A stretch of 64,000 bases of DNA from REEB509 sp049314555 (GCA_049314555.1 JBMOEW010000010.1:15473-79472); one strand, 5' to 3'; positions 7,124-16,167 are shown, numbered from the stretch's first letter. Numbers and translations are program-made. Notes: generated from the sequence alone by a model not told the origin.

Positions 7124-9559
7124 TTAGTAACGGGCGCGGAGCGTGACGCCGTAGGTGCGTGGATCGCCGAGGAACGAACCGAATGACCCCGCTTGCAACG
7201 GCAAGTCGAAGTTGATCACGGTGTATTCTTCGTCGGTCAGGTTGCGCGCCCAGAGTTCAATGCCCCAGCTTTCGTCGGGGGTGGACAGGCCGAGGCGCCC
7301 GTTGACCAGGGTGTATTCTGGCTGACGCTTGGCCGGGGCGAGATCGGATCCGCTGACGACGTTGCTGGTGTAGCGGGCGTCGATGTAGGCCAAGCCGTTG
7401 AGTGCCCCATTGAACATCGGGCGCTCGAACGTCCAAGCGCCGGTTGTGGTCCAAAGCGGCGAGTTGGTCAGGCGGGCGTTTGGCAAGCGCGCACTGATGC
7501 CGGGGCCTGCGGTGAAGGACCCGTATTCGGCTTCGGTGTAGGCTACACCACCTTGGAACGATAGGCCTTCGATTGGCGTGCGCCACATGGCGTCCACTTC
7601 GACCCCCTGCGAGATCACTTCCGGGATCGAAGCCACAATGAACTGAATGCCGGTGAACGTGTTGAGCTGGAAGTTCGCGAACTCTTGGTAGTAAGCTGCG
7701 GTGTTCAAGATCAAGTCGCCGTTCATGAGGCGGGTTTTCACGCCCAGCTCGTAGGCATCAACGGTTTCGGCCGCGAAGCTTGGATCGGTGTCGTAGTCGC
7801 GGTCGAGGTTGTAGCCGCCGGCTTTGTAGCCTTGGCTGTAGCTGACATAGGCCGACACGATGTCTGAGAACTCGTGGCGGAGCGAAACAATGCCCGACCA
7901 TTCGTTTTCTTCGCGCGACCGGCGCAGGTTGCCGTCCAGGCTGGAGTTCAGCCAGGGCAGACCGTAGATCGTTGTGGCAACCGAGGCTGCGGTTGCCGCA
8001 CCGGCCAATGGCGTGAGGGTTGTGGTCGTGGAGGCGCGGAGCGCGTTGCCACTGAATTGGGTCACATAGTTGGCGTTAAAGTCTTTTTCTTCTTGGGTGT
8101 AGCGCAAGCCGACGGTGAGTTCGGTGGCGTCAGTGATCGAGAAGATGTTGTGGGTGAAGAGCGCCAGCGAGGAGTTGGATTGTTCGTAAGTGTCGCGAAT
8201 GCCGCGCCCCTGCGCACCGAGCAGCCCTGCGGTCAAAGCACCGGCCGTGGCTGACCCTAATGTTGGCGTCAACAGGCCCGCGATGTGCTGGCGATAGTTT
8301 GCGCCCATCGTGAAGTTGTCGTTCCGCGTCAGGGTTTCATCGGCGTAGTAGAGGCCGACCAACCAGTCTAGCGGCCCGTTCACACCGGTGAGGCGGAATT
8401 CTTGGGTGAAGATTTCGAAGCCGAAGCCGTCGCCGGTGTTCTTGTCCCGGAAGGTGATGTCGGCGCCGGTGAAGTCTGCGTCTTGGCCCTGCACCACGCT
8501 CCAGTCGCGGTAGGCTGAGATGGCCGTCAGCGTCATATCGCCGATTTCCCAGTTCAGCTCGCCGGAGAAGCCGCTGTCTTCGATCTCTTGATCATAGGAC
8601 CGGTTGGAGAAGCCGGTGCGGTTGCTAATGGTACCGTTGCCGAGCGTTGCCACACCACCGGGGCCGAAGCCGCCCATGGAGCCCACCAGGCTAGCGGTTG
8701 GCGGCGGGTAAACTGTTGGCGCGCCAGCGTTGGTGAACGGCGTGCTGTTGAGCAGGGCTGGGTTGTAGATTTCGGCCGCGCAGCACTCTTCGTCGCGCTG
8801 GGTGTAGTCTGCAATCAGGCGCAAGCTGACGTCTGAGTTTGGCTCCCAGAGGAGTTGGCCGCGGATGGTTTGCACGTTGCGCGTGTTGGCATCGCGGACG
8901 AAGCCGGTGGGGCTGATGACATCCAAATAGCCATCACGACCGGCTGAGGCCGCAAACAGCCGGAAGCCGAGTACATCTTCGATGATCGGGCCGCTGAGGC
9001 CACCCGAAACGCGCAGCTCTGAATAGTTGCCGACAGTGAGATCGGCATGACCGCTATACTCGGACAGGTCCGGGCCAGCGGTACGCACGGTGATCAGACC
9101 GGCGGAGGTGTTGCGGCCGAACAGCGTGCCTTGAGGGCCGCGCAGCACTTCGACTTGGGAGATTTCGCCGATGTCGGTCAAGGCGACGCCGTTGCGGGCG
9201 CGGTACACGCCGTCGACGAAGATGCCGACTGCGGACTCAAGGCCAGGGTTTGAGCCTTCCGTGCCGACGCCACGCAGACGCGCGGTGGCGCTGGTTTCGG
9301 CAGCGGCGTTGGTGAACACCAGGCCAGGGGCAACCGAGGTCAGGTCTTGCAGATCGCGAATGCCGGAGTTCTGGATCATTTCCGCAGTGACGGGCGTGAC
9401 CGCGATGGGCACATCTTGCAAACGCGTTTCGCGCCGTGTGGCGGTGACGACGATTTCGCCGTCAGCGCTGTCTTGGGCGGCGGCGTAGTCTGTGGCCAAG
9501 AGGGTCGCGACCGCGGATGCGGTGAAGAGCCAAAACTTTTTCTGATTTCTACCCGCCAT
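7124..9559 (-). CDS. TonB-dependent outer membrane receptor
   Basis: 811 residues with a signal peptide (cleavage near DYAAAQ). A TonB-box-like start GEIVVTATRRETRLQDVPIAV leads into the plug domain (about 45-160), which contains VEVLRGPQGTLFGRNTSAG. The rest is a beta-barrel with alternating aromatic strands and the terminal sequence YGVTLRARY. The family imports siderophores, vitamins or oligosaccharides across the outer membrane using TonB energy. This subtype, common in Caulobacterales and Sphingomonadales, does not reveal its substrate. No TonB, ExbB or transporter gene is adjacent. The upstream region holds inverted repeats that might bind a regulator. Confidence 0.95.
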   Translation of the reverse strand: MAGRNQKKFWLFTASAVATLLATDYAAAQDSADGEIVVTATRRETRLQDVPIAVTPVTAEMIQNSGIRDLQDLTSVAPGLVFTNAAAETSATARLRGVGTEGSNPGLESAVGIFVDGVYRARNGVALTDIGEISQVEVLRGPQGTLFGRNTSAGLITVRTAGPDLSEYSGHADLTVGNYSELRVSGGLSGPIIEDVLGFRLFAASAGRDGYLDVISPTGFVRDANTRNVQTIRGQLLWEPNSDVSLRLIADYTQRDEECCAAEIYNPALLNSTPFTNAGAPTVYPPPTASLVGSMGGFGPGGVATLGNGTISNRTGFSNRSYDQEIEDSGFSGELNWEIGDMTLTAISAYRDWSVVQGQDADFTGADITFRDKNTGDGFGFEIFTQEFRLTGVNGPLDWLVGLYYADETLTRNDNFTMGANYRQHIAGLLTPTLGSATAGALTAGLLGAQGRGIRDTYEQSNSSLALFTHNIFSITDATELTVGLRYTQEEKDFNANYVTQFSGNALRASTTTTLTPLAGAATAASVATTIYGLPWLNSSLDGNLRRSREENEWSGIVSLRHEFSDIVSAYVSYSQGYKAGGYNLDRDYDTDPSFAAETVDAYELGVKTRLMNGDLILNTAAYYQEFANFQLNTFTGIQFIVASIPEVISQGVEVDAMWRTPIEGLSFQGGVAYTEAEYGSFTAGPGISARLPNARLTNSPLWTTTGAWTFERPMFNGALNGLAYIDARYTSNVVSGSDLAPAKRQPEYTLVNGRLGLSTPDESWGIELWARNLTDEEYTVINFDLPLQAGSFGSFLGDPRTYGVTLRARY

Positions 9560-9652
9560 CGAACTCTCTCTCCCTGACCTGCCTAAAAATGCGGCGCTTC
9601 ATTGCACCATTTTGATTTGTACGCGCCCCGGATGGGACCCGTTGCCTTCCGC

Positions 9653-9700
9653 GTCACGTGAATCGTGACTGCTTCGTGGCGATCCTAGGCATGCCTTAGG
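9653..9700. promoter_or_regulatory. Two inverted repeats upstream of the TonB receptor gene
   Basis: GTCACG at 9653-9658 pairs with CGTGAC at 9664-9669 across a 5-base spacer. A second near-palindrome, CCTAGGCATGCCTTAGG at 9684-9700, has the core GGCATGCC flanked by CCTA and TAGG. Both lie in the 218-base non-coding region between the receptor start (9559) and the siroheme-type gene, 94-141 bases upstream of the receptor ATG. Operator function is an inference from symmetry and position only. Confidence 0.35.
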
Positions 9701-9777
9701 GGAACGTCGAGTAACCACAGCGACAGGAACTGCAGTTGTGGCTATGGCGCAACACACGTTGATTTCTTTATGAAAGT

Positions 9778-10407
9778 TCATCGACGCCGCGCGCGATCGA
9801 GCCGCACGGTGAGCCAGGCACGCCAATCGTTGGGGCGCTCGGCGATGGCGGCCTGGAGCGCTGCCGCCCAGAACTTGCGCGCGGATTCTTGATCGCTGAA
9901 CTTTTCGGCAGCTTTCGGCGCTAGTCGCGCGGCTGCTGCGAAAAACCCAGCGAGTTCACCGGGAGCGGCGGTTTCGAGGCGCTTGCGAACGACGTGTGCG
10001 AGCGGTTCTGGGGTTGCGCCGGTGGCCATGCCGATGGTGATCGCGCCAGAAATGGTGGAATCGCCCAACAGGCCATCTGACATTTCTGGGACGTCCACCA
10101 TGTAGAAAAACGCGCGGGCACTGCGGGCGGAGGCGCGGGCTTTGAGGGGGCGGTCTTCGTCCGCACTCGCAATGACCAGGGCTGCGCCCTTCATGTCCAC
10201 TGCGCGCCATTTGCGTTCAATCAGTCGAAGGCCTGGGCTGAGGTCTCGGACAGGCGCGCTCGGGGTTGGATCAACGACCCGGACCCCTGCGCCTGCATCC
10301 AGCAAGCGTGCCGCGATTGCAGCCATTTGTGGCGCGCCGGACAACAACGTGATCGGCTTTCCAGCCAGGTCCAAAAATACCGGCGTAAGCGGAAACAGAT
10401 GCGACAT
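9778..10407 (-). CDS. Precorrin-2 dehydrogenase / siroheme synthase N-terminal-type protein
   Basis: 209 residues matching the NAD-binding domain of CysG/Met8. It opens with FPLTPVFLDLAGKPITLLSGAPQMAAIAARLLDAGAGVRVVDP, a Rossmann unit. It continues with FFYMVDVPEMSDGLL and SGAITIGMATGATPEPLAHVVRKRLE, equivalent to the family's VNVVDDPELC and LTIAISTGGxSPALA segments. These enzymes oxidise precorrin-2 to sirohydrochlorin and may insert iron, making siroheme for sulfite or nitrite reductases. The methyltransferase half of CysG is absent, and no sulfite reductase genes are adjacent. The glycine motif is slightly altered (SGAPQMA), so activity should not be assumed. Confidence 0.8.
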   Translation of the reverse strand: MSHLFPLTPVFLDLAGKPITLLSGAPQMAAIAARLLDAGAGVRVVDPTPSAPVRDLSPGLRLIERKWRAVDMKGAALVIASADEDRPLKARASARSARAFFYMVDVPEMSDGLLGDSTISGAITIGMATGATPEPLAHVVRKRLETAAPGELAGFFAAAARLAPKAAEKFSDQESARKFWAAALQAAIAERPNDWRAWLTVRLDRARRR

Positions 10408-10582
10408 CGGGTTGGCCTCCCCTGTTCGCTTTCCCGTGTAAGCTAATTCTTCGCGTTGCGCGCGCTTGTTTGCCGGCCTTCATTGTTCTTGAGTATGCAA
10501 TAAGGGGCCTGGGCAGGGGGTTGCGCGTCGATCAAGAGGCCAGCGCGGCAGCTAATTCAGCTCTATCGGGAGGAAAACCGCG

Positions 10583-10675
10583 GTGCCCGACGGACCGCGG
10601 CACCCCCTTATTTCGCAACTTCGGTGCCCAGCCCTGCGCGGATCGACCCCTTGGCCTTGGCGGGCGACTTGTTGA
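10583..10675 (+). CDS. Possible 30-codon leader ORF
   Basis: The best ribosome-binding sequence in this region (GGGAGGAAAA, 10568-10577) sits ahead of a GTG at 10583. That GTG is in a different frame from the long gene at 10624-11661. It opens a 30-codon frame ending in TGA at 10673-10675, and the last A of the stop is the first base of ATG 10675, an in-frame internal start of the long gene. This TGATG arrangement is typical of translational coupling. The peptide itself resembles nothing I recognise, and a sequencing indel is an alternative explanation. Confidence 0.3.
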   Translation: MPDGPRHPLISQLRCPALRGSTPWPWRATC

Positions 10676-11661
10676 TGAAGGCTGAGGCCGACCTTGCGAA
10701 GGCGCGCGTTGAGACCCGCGCTTCGCTCGATGCCTTGGCGGGCGAGGTGGAAACGCGCTACGCGGCTTTGCATGTGCCTGGCGGGGGCCTCGTGAGCCGA
10801 TCTGACCGCCGAAATCGGCGCGGCAGGCATAAGCGTGACGCGCGCGGTGGGAACGCGTTGGGGATTGCGTTGATCGGTGCGGCGGGGTTGGCGTTGGCTG
10901 CGCCCGCGGGGGCCGCCACCTTCATTCGCCTGCCACCGCTGGATCCTGATACCGGATGCCGGCTTGATCAGCCGTTGGCGGCTCACACCTTGGTTTTGGT
11001 CGATGCCACCGATCGGTTCGAGGCGCGGCATGTGTGCCGGCTGCGGGCCGCGTTGCAGCAGGAGCGCGATCGCCTGGCGCGCTTTGGCCGGCTGACGATC
11101 ATACGGATTGACGCTTCTGACCCACGCGAGCCGCGGCGGTTGGTGTCTTTGTGCGACCCGGGCGACGGCAACAGCGTAAATGCCCTGATCGCCAATACAG
11201 GCGAGGCGCAGCGCCGCTGGGAGCGCGGCTTTACGGTGCCGGTGGATGATGCGATTGCGGCGGCGGGTCGGGCTGGCGGGGGTGCCTCTTCCCCGATTGT
11301 CGAGGCGCTGGCCACCGCTGCCAGTGAGCCGGACTTTGGGCCAGAGATTGCAGCGCGGCGCTTGGTGTTGGCGTCCGACCTGTTGGAGCATCATCCAGGC
11401 GGGTTTCGCCTGTTTTTGCCCAACGCCGATTTTGCTGGCTTCAAGGCGAGCGCGGACGGTTTGAGGGGCGATTTGGCGCTGCGCGGCATTGACGTGCGGA
11501 TCATTCCGATCGACCGCGAAGATCAAGCCGAACGCCAGCACGACGCGATCGCGCGTTTTTGGGTGCCGCTTTTGGCAGAGGCCGGCGCGGCAAGCGTGAC
11601 GTTTGACGCCACGCCCGCCGCGCCGGCGATTACTTCGCCCGTCCCGCCAGCATCTGAATGA
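10624..11661 (+). CDS. VWA-like single-pass membrane protein of unknown function
   Basis: 345 residues from GTG 10624; ATG 10675 is an equally plausible start. Residues 15-50 are helical and charged (possible coiled coil). A basic stretch SRSDRRNRRGRHKR (58-71) precedes one membrane segment (about 77-97). The remaining soluble part resembles a von Willebrand A-like fold: HTLVLVDATDRF (121-132) with a DxTDx-type metal-site motif, a conserved-looking SLCDPGDGNSVNALIANTG, and LASDLLEHHPGGFRLF. I have seen this layout in uncharacterised proteins but know no function. The 3' end overlaps the convergent dehydrogenase gene by 32 bases. Confidence 0.7.
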   Translation: MPSPARIDPLALAGDLLMKAEADLAKARVETRASLDALAGEVETRYAALHVPGGGLVSRSDRRNRRGRHKRDARGGNALGIALIGAAGLALAAPAGAATFIRLPPLDPDTGCRLDQPLAAHTLVLVDATDRFEARHVCRLRAALQQERDRLARFGRLTIIRIDASDPREPRRLVSLCDPGDGNSVNALIANTGEAQRRWERGFTVPVDDAIAAAGRAGGGASSPIVEALATAASEPDFGPEIAARRLVLASDLLEHHPGGFRLFLPNADFAGFKASADGLRGDLALRGIDVRIIPIDREDQAERQHDAIARFWVPLLAEAGAASVTFDATPAAPAITSPVPPASE

Positions 11662-12517
11662 TGCCGGAGAAGTCTTTTTCGCTGCCACCATTGGCGGCGT
11701 AAAGAGCATAGAGGGCTTCGGCAGCGGCCCCCATTGGGGTGGACGCGCCGGCACTGGCTGCAGCGGCCTGCGCGAGCTTCAGATCCTTCAGCATCATCGC
11801 GGTCGCAAATCCAGGCGCGTAATCGCGATTTGAGGGGGCGGTGGGAACCGGGCCAGGTGCCGGGCAATAGCTGGTCATGGACCAATTCTGGCCAGACGCC
11901 TTGGAGCTGATATCAAAGAAAACCTGCGGATCGAGGCCCAGCTTTTCGGCAAGCACAAAGGCTTCGCAGGTGGCGATCATGGACACTCCAAGCAGCATGT
12001 TGTTGCAAATCTTGGCTGCCTGGCCCGCCCCTGCCCCGCCGGCATGGATCACAGCCTTGCCCATTTGCTTGAGAATTGGGTCTGCCCGCTCGAACGCTTC
12101 TTTTGCGCCGCCTACCATGAAGGTCAAGGTGCCGCCGGCTGCGGCCGCTACGCCGCCAGAGACCGGCGCGTCGACCATGGCGAAGCCCTTGTCTGTGGCT
12201 TGACCAATGACTTTGCGGGCAGCGTCTACCGAGATGGTGGAGCAATCGATGAAGAGCGCGCCTGGGGGGGCGCTTGGAAACACTTGGGCGTTATACACAC
12301 TATCCACATGCGGATCAGCCGGCAGCATCGTTACAACAATCTCTGCGCCTGCTGCTGCTGCGGCGGCGCTATCGACGGGCCGGCATCCCGCCTCGCGGGC
12401 CTTATCCAGAGCGGCTTTCGATAGGTCGAAGGCTGCGACCGCATGGCCGGCCTTCGCCAGGTTTGCGGCCATGCCAGAGCCCATATTTCCCAAGCCAATG
12501 AAACCGACCGTGGACAT
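11630..12517 (-). CDS. mmsB: 3-hydroxyisobutyrate dehydrogenase
   Basis: 295 residues. Oxidises 3-hydroxyisobutyrate to methylmalonate semialdehyde with NAD+ in valine breakdown. It shows the family pattern: VGFIGLGNMGSGMAANLAKAGH nucleotide-binding start, DAPVSGGVAAAAGGTLTFMVGG substrate-binding segment and GAGQAAKICNNMLLG with the catalytic Lys. ATG 12517 is preferred to the GTG three bases upstream, as AGGAAAGG lies immediately ahead of it. No other valine-degradation gene is adjacent, although an enoyl-CoA hydratase/isomerase family gene lies 9 kb away. A related beta-hydroxyacid dehydrogenase specificity is possible. Confidence 0.88.
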   Translation of the reverse strand: MSTVGFIGLGNMGSGMAANLAKAGHAVAAFDLSKAALDKAREAGCRPVDSAAAAAAGAEIVVTMLPADPHVDSVYNAQVFPSAPPGALFIDCSTISVDAARKVIGQATDKGFAMVDAPVSGGVAAAAGGTLTFMVGGAKEAFERADPILKQMGKAVIHAGGAGAGQAAKICNNMLLGVSMIATCEAFVLAEKLGLDPQVFFDISSKASGQNWSMTSYCPAPGPVPTAPSNRDYAPGFATAMMLKDLKLAQAAAASAGASTPMGAAAEALYALYAANGGSEKDFSGIIQMLAGRAK

Positions 12518-12639
12518 CACCTTTCCTCCCCTTCACGTGCGAACGACTCAGCGTACCGTCTAGAACTATGTCTGCGGGATGACGAGAGCGATTCGCGCGA
12601 CGGGCTTGGCGACAACAAAATGCGTGTGGAGGATCAATC

Positions 12640-12984
12640 GTGAGCTTTTCTTGGCAGGGCGACAGCGGGCGTTGGTATGAGTTCGACGTGGCGCGGACGA
12701 AGCGCGTGTGGGAAACCACCGGCGGCGTTTACATGTTCGTCAAGCCAGGCGACTACCCCACGATGGAGGCCGGCGGCCCGATTGCGATGTTTATCGGTCG
12801 CACGTCGAACATGGCCGATGCGCTTGGTCGCAACGATATGTGGCAGGCGGCGCAGCAACTAGGCGCAGCGGAAATCCATCTCGTTTATCTGGGCGACGAT
12901 GCGATGGCAGCACGGGTCGAAGCAGATCTTGTGGCCGCGCACATGCCGATCCTCAATCAGCGGATGCTTCGGCGCGTGGCTTAA
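12640..12984 (+). CDS. Small GIY-YIG-like protein
   Basis: 114 residues from GTG 12640 with GGAGG at 12628-12632. The spacing of GVY (29-31), FIGR (51-54), Glu94 in RVEADLVAAHMPILNQ and Asn106 matches the GIY-YIG nuclease fold, where the two short motifs, an Arg and a late Glu form the active site. The sequence between the motifs is unusual, and the tyrosine of the second motif is Phe. It may be a nuclease domain or a non-catalytic relative. It is divergent from mmsB, and its stop overlaps the end of the convergent hydroxylase gene by 4 bases. Confidence 0.65.
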   Translation: MSFSWQGDSGRWYEFDVARTKRVWETTGGVYMFVKPGDYPTMEAGGPIAMFIGRTSNMADALGRNDMWQAAQQLGAAEIHLVYLGDDAMAARVEADLVAAHMPILNQRMLRRVA

Positions 12985-14255
12985 GCCGCGAGGTTTTCCC
13001 CGCGCAAAAGTTTCGGAAGTTGGCCACCGGCACCCCCGGCGGTGGCCATAAAGAATTTTCGCGCGGGTCCAACCGCATTGACCGCGGCTAACCCCAATCG
13101 GCGCGCAATGCGCAGGGTTCGCAGGTCGTTGGAAAACAGGCGATCGAACAGGTCCGTTGCGGTGGCCATTGCGACGTTGTCAAAACGTCGCCAGCGCTGA
13201 TACCGCTCCAGTCCGGCAGGGTCACCGGCGTCCAAACCGAGGTTGACCGAATCGACGATGCATTCCGCCAAAGCTGCCACGTCCTTCAAGCCGATGTTGA
13301 GGCCTTGGCCGGCGATCGGGTGAATACCGTGGGCTGAATCTCCTGCAAGGGCGATACGCGGGCCAATCATGCGTTCGGCCAATTGGAGGCTCAGGGGGTA
13401 GCTAAAGCGCGGCCCTTCGAGTTGGACTTCACCCAGGAACGTGCCGAAGCGGCGGCCCAATTCTTGGAGAAAATCCTTTTCCGACATTGCCAGGAGCGTT
13501 TCGGCGACGGCGTGTTTCTCGGCCCAAACGACGTTGGCGCGGTTTCCCTTGAGGGGCAGAATCGCGAACGGTCCTGCGGGCAGGAACAATTCATGGGCGA
13601 CGCCGCCGTGGGGCTTTTCGTGCTGTACCGTCGCCACGACCGCGGTGACGGGATAGGGCCAGCCGGTGAGGCCGATGCCTGCCTGTTGTCGGACAAAGGA
13701 CTTGCGGCCATCGGCCCCGACGATCAACCCAGCCTGCACGGCGCGCCCGTCTGCGAGGGTGGCAATGACGGTGCCTGGGTGGGTGGTGATCTCGGCAACG
13801 CGGGCTGGGGCTATGAACGTGATGGCGGGCGTTTGGCGCACGGCTTCGTCCAGGGCCAGTCGGATATAGCGGTTTTCCAACATGTAGCCCAAGGGTTCGC
13901 CGTCCGGGCCAGGCGACAGTTCTTGGCGATCGAAGTGCAGATGGAGGAGCGAGACCCCTCCCCGCGGGCCGCCGGTGGCTCGGCCGTCGGTGACTAAAAT
14001 GTGTTCAATAGGTTGGGCGTGCGGCAGCAAAGCGGGGCCTAAGCCCAGCGCTTTCCACATCCGCATATTGGCAAAGGCAATGGCAAAGGCGCGACCATCG
14101 AAGTTGGGTGCCAGAGTGGTCGCAGGGGTTTGAACATCGGCCATGGCCACGCTCAAGCCGGCCTGCGCCAAAGCCAAGGCCAGCGTTTGGCCGACGAGAC
14201 CACCGCCGGCGATAAAGACATCGGCCTTTGTTGGCATGGAGTTTGGGTTGCTCAT
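12981..14255 (-). CDS. UbiH/UbiF-family FAD-dependent hydroxylase
   Basis: 424 residues. It has the FAD-binding GGGLVGQTLALALAQAGL near the N-terminus, the family LIVGADGRKSFVRQ segment, and IALAGDSAHGIHPIAGQGLNIGLKD, which contacts FAD ribityl phosphate. Such flavoprotein monooxygenases hydroxylate the ring of polyprenylated ubiquinone precursors at the inner membrane. Which ring position (UbiH, UbiF, UbiI or UbiL-type) cannot be told from sequence alone. It stands alone and convergent with the small GIY-YIG-like gene. The 239 bases to amt hold no other gene. Confidence 0.9.
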   Translation of the reverse strand: MSNPNSMPTKADVFIAGGGLVGQTLALALAQAGLSVAMADVQTPATTLAPNFDGRAFAIAFANMRMWKALGLGPALLPHAQPIEHILVTDGRATGGPRGGVSLLHLHFDRQELSPGPDGEPLGYMLENRYIRLALDEAVRQTPAITFIAPARVAEITTHPGTVIATLADGRAVQAGLIVGADGRKSFVRQQAGIGLTGWPYPVTAVVATVQHEKPHGGVAHELFLPAGPFAILPLKGNRANVVWAEKHAVAETLLAMSEKDFLQELGRRFGTFLGEVQLEGPRFSYPLSLQLAERMIGPRIALAGDSAHGIHPIAGQGLNIGLKDVAALAECIVDSVNLGLDAGDPAGLERYQRWRRFDNVAMATATDLFDRLFSNDLRTLRIARRLGLAAVNAVGPARKFFMATAGGAGGQLPKLLRGENLAA

Positions 14256-14494
14256 TATTTTGATATGGGCGCGCGCGGGGGGTTGGTCGATGCGGCGTGG
14301 TGCCTCTTTGCAGCGCGGGCCGCCCCGGCTTTGAGCAGTCGTGCCTCATTTATGGGCTTTTTGCGCTTGCGAACAGAACTGTCAGTTGGCGCGCTTGCGG
14401 TGAGTGGCTTGGTCTCGGTTCAATCGGTCTGACTGGGTGGGTGGACGCATGCGGGAGCGCTGTCCATTCGTGGCTGCACAGGGGAACCGTGCCA

Positions 14495-16096
14495 ATGACG
14501 AGACCAAAAGCATCACTGTTCACGCGGGCCTTGTTTGGGCTCAAGATTGCCGTGGTTGCGGCGGCGGCGGGGTTTTCGCTGGCGAGTGCGGGGCCGGCTG
14601 CTGCGCAAACGGTGCCGGCGACACCGACTGAAGTCTTGGCACCGGTCGCAGCAGAGGTCACGCCGGTGGTTGAGGCCGTTGTGACGGAAGGTGTTGTGGC
14701 GGTGGAAGCACCGGCGACGGCAACGCTGCCGGAAGCCACGGTCGACAAGGGCGACACCACGTGGATGCTCGTTTCCACGTTGTTAGTGTTGCTGATGATC
14801 ATCCCGGGGCTTGCCTTGTTCTATGGCGGCTTGGTGCGCACAAAGAACATGCTGTCGATGCTGATGCAGGTTTCGACGGTGGCCGTGATCGGAATGGTGG
14901 CCTGGTTCCTGTGGGGCTATTCCCTCGCCTTCTCCACCGGGACGTTTGATTCGTTCCTTGGGGGCACGTCGAACCTGTTTTTGAACGGCACTGGCCTTGA
15001 TGGCGACGGCAACCCCGTGTTGGCCGCCACGTTCTCCACCGGGGTGTATATCCCGATGTTGGTTTTCGTCGTGTTCCAGATGACGTTTGCGGCCATCACG
15101 GCTGCGCTCGTTCTGGGCGGCGTGGCCGAGCGGATGAAGTTCGCTGGCGTTGTTGTGTTTGCGGTGCTTTGGCCGCTGCTGTCCTATTATCCGATCGCGC
15201 ACATGGTGTGGTGGTGGCCGGGGCCGGACCTCTTGGCGCAGGCCTCGTTTGAGGGGACTGAGTATACAACCGGGTTGATCTGGGGCTTTGGCGCCCTGGA
15301 CTTTGCCGGCGGCACCGTGGTCCACATCAATGCTGGCGTCGCTGCCTTGGTGGGGGCGATCATCCTTGGGGCGCGGGCCGGTTATCGCAACGAACCGATG
15401 CCGCCACACTCTTTGACTTTGACCTATGTTGGGGCTGGTTTGCTGTGGGTCGGGTGGTTTGGGTTCAACGCCGGGTCCAACCTTGAGTCCAACTATTATG
15501 CGGTGTTGGCGATGGCAAACACGTTCATTGCCACGGCGGCAGCCGGCCTGAGTTGGATCATCACCGAATGGGTTACACGCGGCAAACCTTCGATGCTGGG
15601 GCTGGCCTCCGGGATCGTTGCGGGGCTTGTGGCGGTGACACCTGCGGCCGGCTTTGCTGGGCCAATGGGCGCCTTGATCCTTGGTCTTGTGGTGAGCCCA
15701 ATCTGCGTGTTCTTCTGCTCCGTCATCAAGAATGCTCTGAAATACGACGACAGCCTGGACGCCTTCGGGATCCATGCCGTGGGCGGGATTGTTGGCGCGA
15801 TCGGGACTGGCCTTGTGGTCAACCCAGCTTGGGGCGGCGCTGGGATCGTCGATTATACAAAATGCTTCGATGCGGCCGGCGTGATCTTATCGGTTTGCCC
15901 TGCGGGCGACTACAACATGGTGAAGCAAGTGACCGCTCAGGCCCAGGCCGTTGGGGTTACGGTTGCTTGGTCTGCCGTGGCCAGCTTGATCGTGTTTGGT
16001 CTGATCCGGGTGATTGGGCTGATGCGGGTGTCTCGCGATACTGAGGTCGAGGGCCTTGATATCAACGAGCACGGCGAGCGCGCCTACCACAGCTAG
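14495..16096 (+). CDS. amtB: Ammonium transporter
   Basis: 533 residues from ATG 14495 (GGGGA about 10 bases upstream); the open frame extends upstream but with non-coding-like sequence. A signal peptide ending PAAAQ is followed by an Ala/Pro/Val-rich linker and about eleven membrane segments from MLVSTLLVLLMIIPGLALFYGGLVRTKN. Amt signatures include DFAGGTVVHINAGVAALVGA and DSLDAFGIHAVGGIVGAIGTG, with the pore histidines. It conducts ammonium into the cell. The PII gene glnK, commonly next to amtB, is not present here. A terminator follows at 16168. Confidence 0.95.
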   Translation: MTRPKASLFTRALFGLKIAVVAAAAGFSLASAGPAAAQTVPATPTEVLAPVAAEVTPVVEAVVTEGVVAVEAPATATLPEATVDKGDTTWMLVSTLLVLLMIIPGLALFYGGLVRTKNMLSMLMQVSTVAVIGMVAWFLWGYSLAFSTGTFDSFLGGTSNLFLNGTGLDGDGNPVLAATFSTGVYIPMLVFVVFQMTFAAITAALVLGGVAERMKFAGVVVFAVLWPLLSYYPIAHMVWWWPGPDLLAQASFEGTEYTTGLIWGFGALDFAGGTVVHINAGVAALVGAIILGARAGYRNEPMPPHSLTLTYVGAGLLWVGWFGFNAGSNLESNYYAVLAMANTFIATAAAGLSWIITEWVTRGKPSMLGLASGIVAGLVAVTPAAGFAGPMGALILGLVVSPICVFFCSVIKNALKYDDSLDAFGIHAVGGIVGAIGTGLVVNPAWGGAGIVDYTKCFDAAGVILSVCPAGDYNMVKQVTAQAQAVGVTVAWSAVASLIVFGLIRVIGLMRVSRDTEVEGLDINEHGERAYHS

Positions 16097-16167
16097 TGGT
16101 TCTTGCAGCCGGTCGGCGCAGGCTGATCGGCTGTTTTCCTCCTCCAATGCCTTCGGGGCGCAGTTCG

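Noticed and set aside
10552..11754. Minus-strand ORF of 400 codons, longer than the gene opposite
   Set aside because: Its product is Arg/Gln/His-rich without domains, typical of antisense frames in GC-rich DNA; the plus-strand VWA-like protein has a membrane segment and recognisable motifs.
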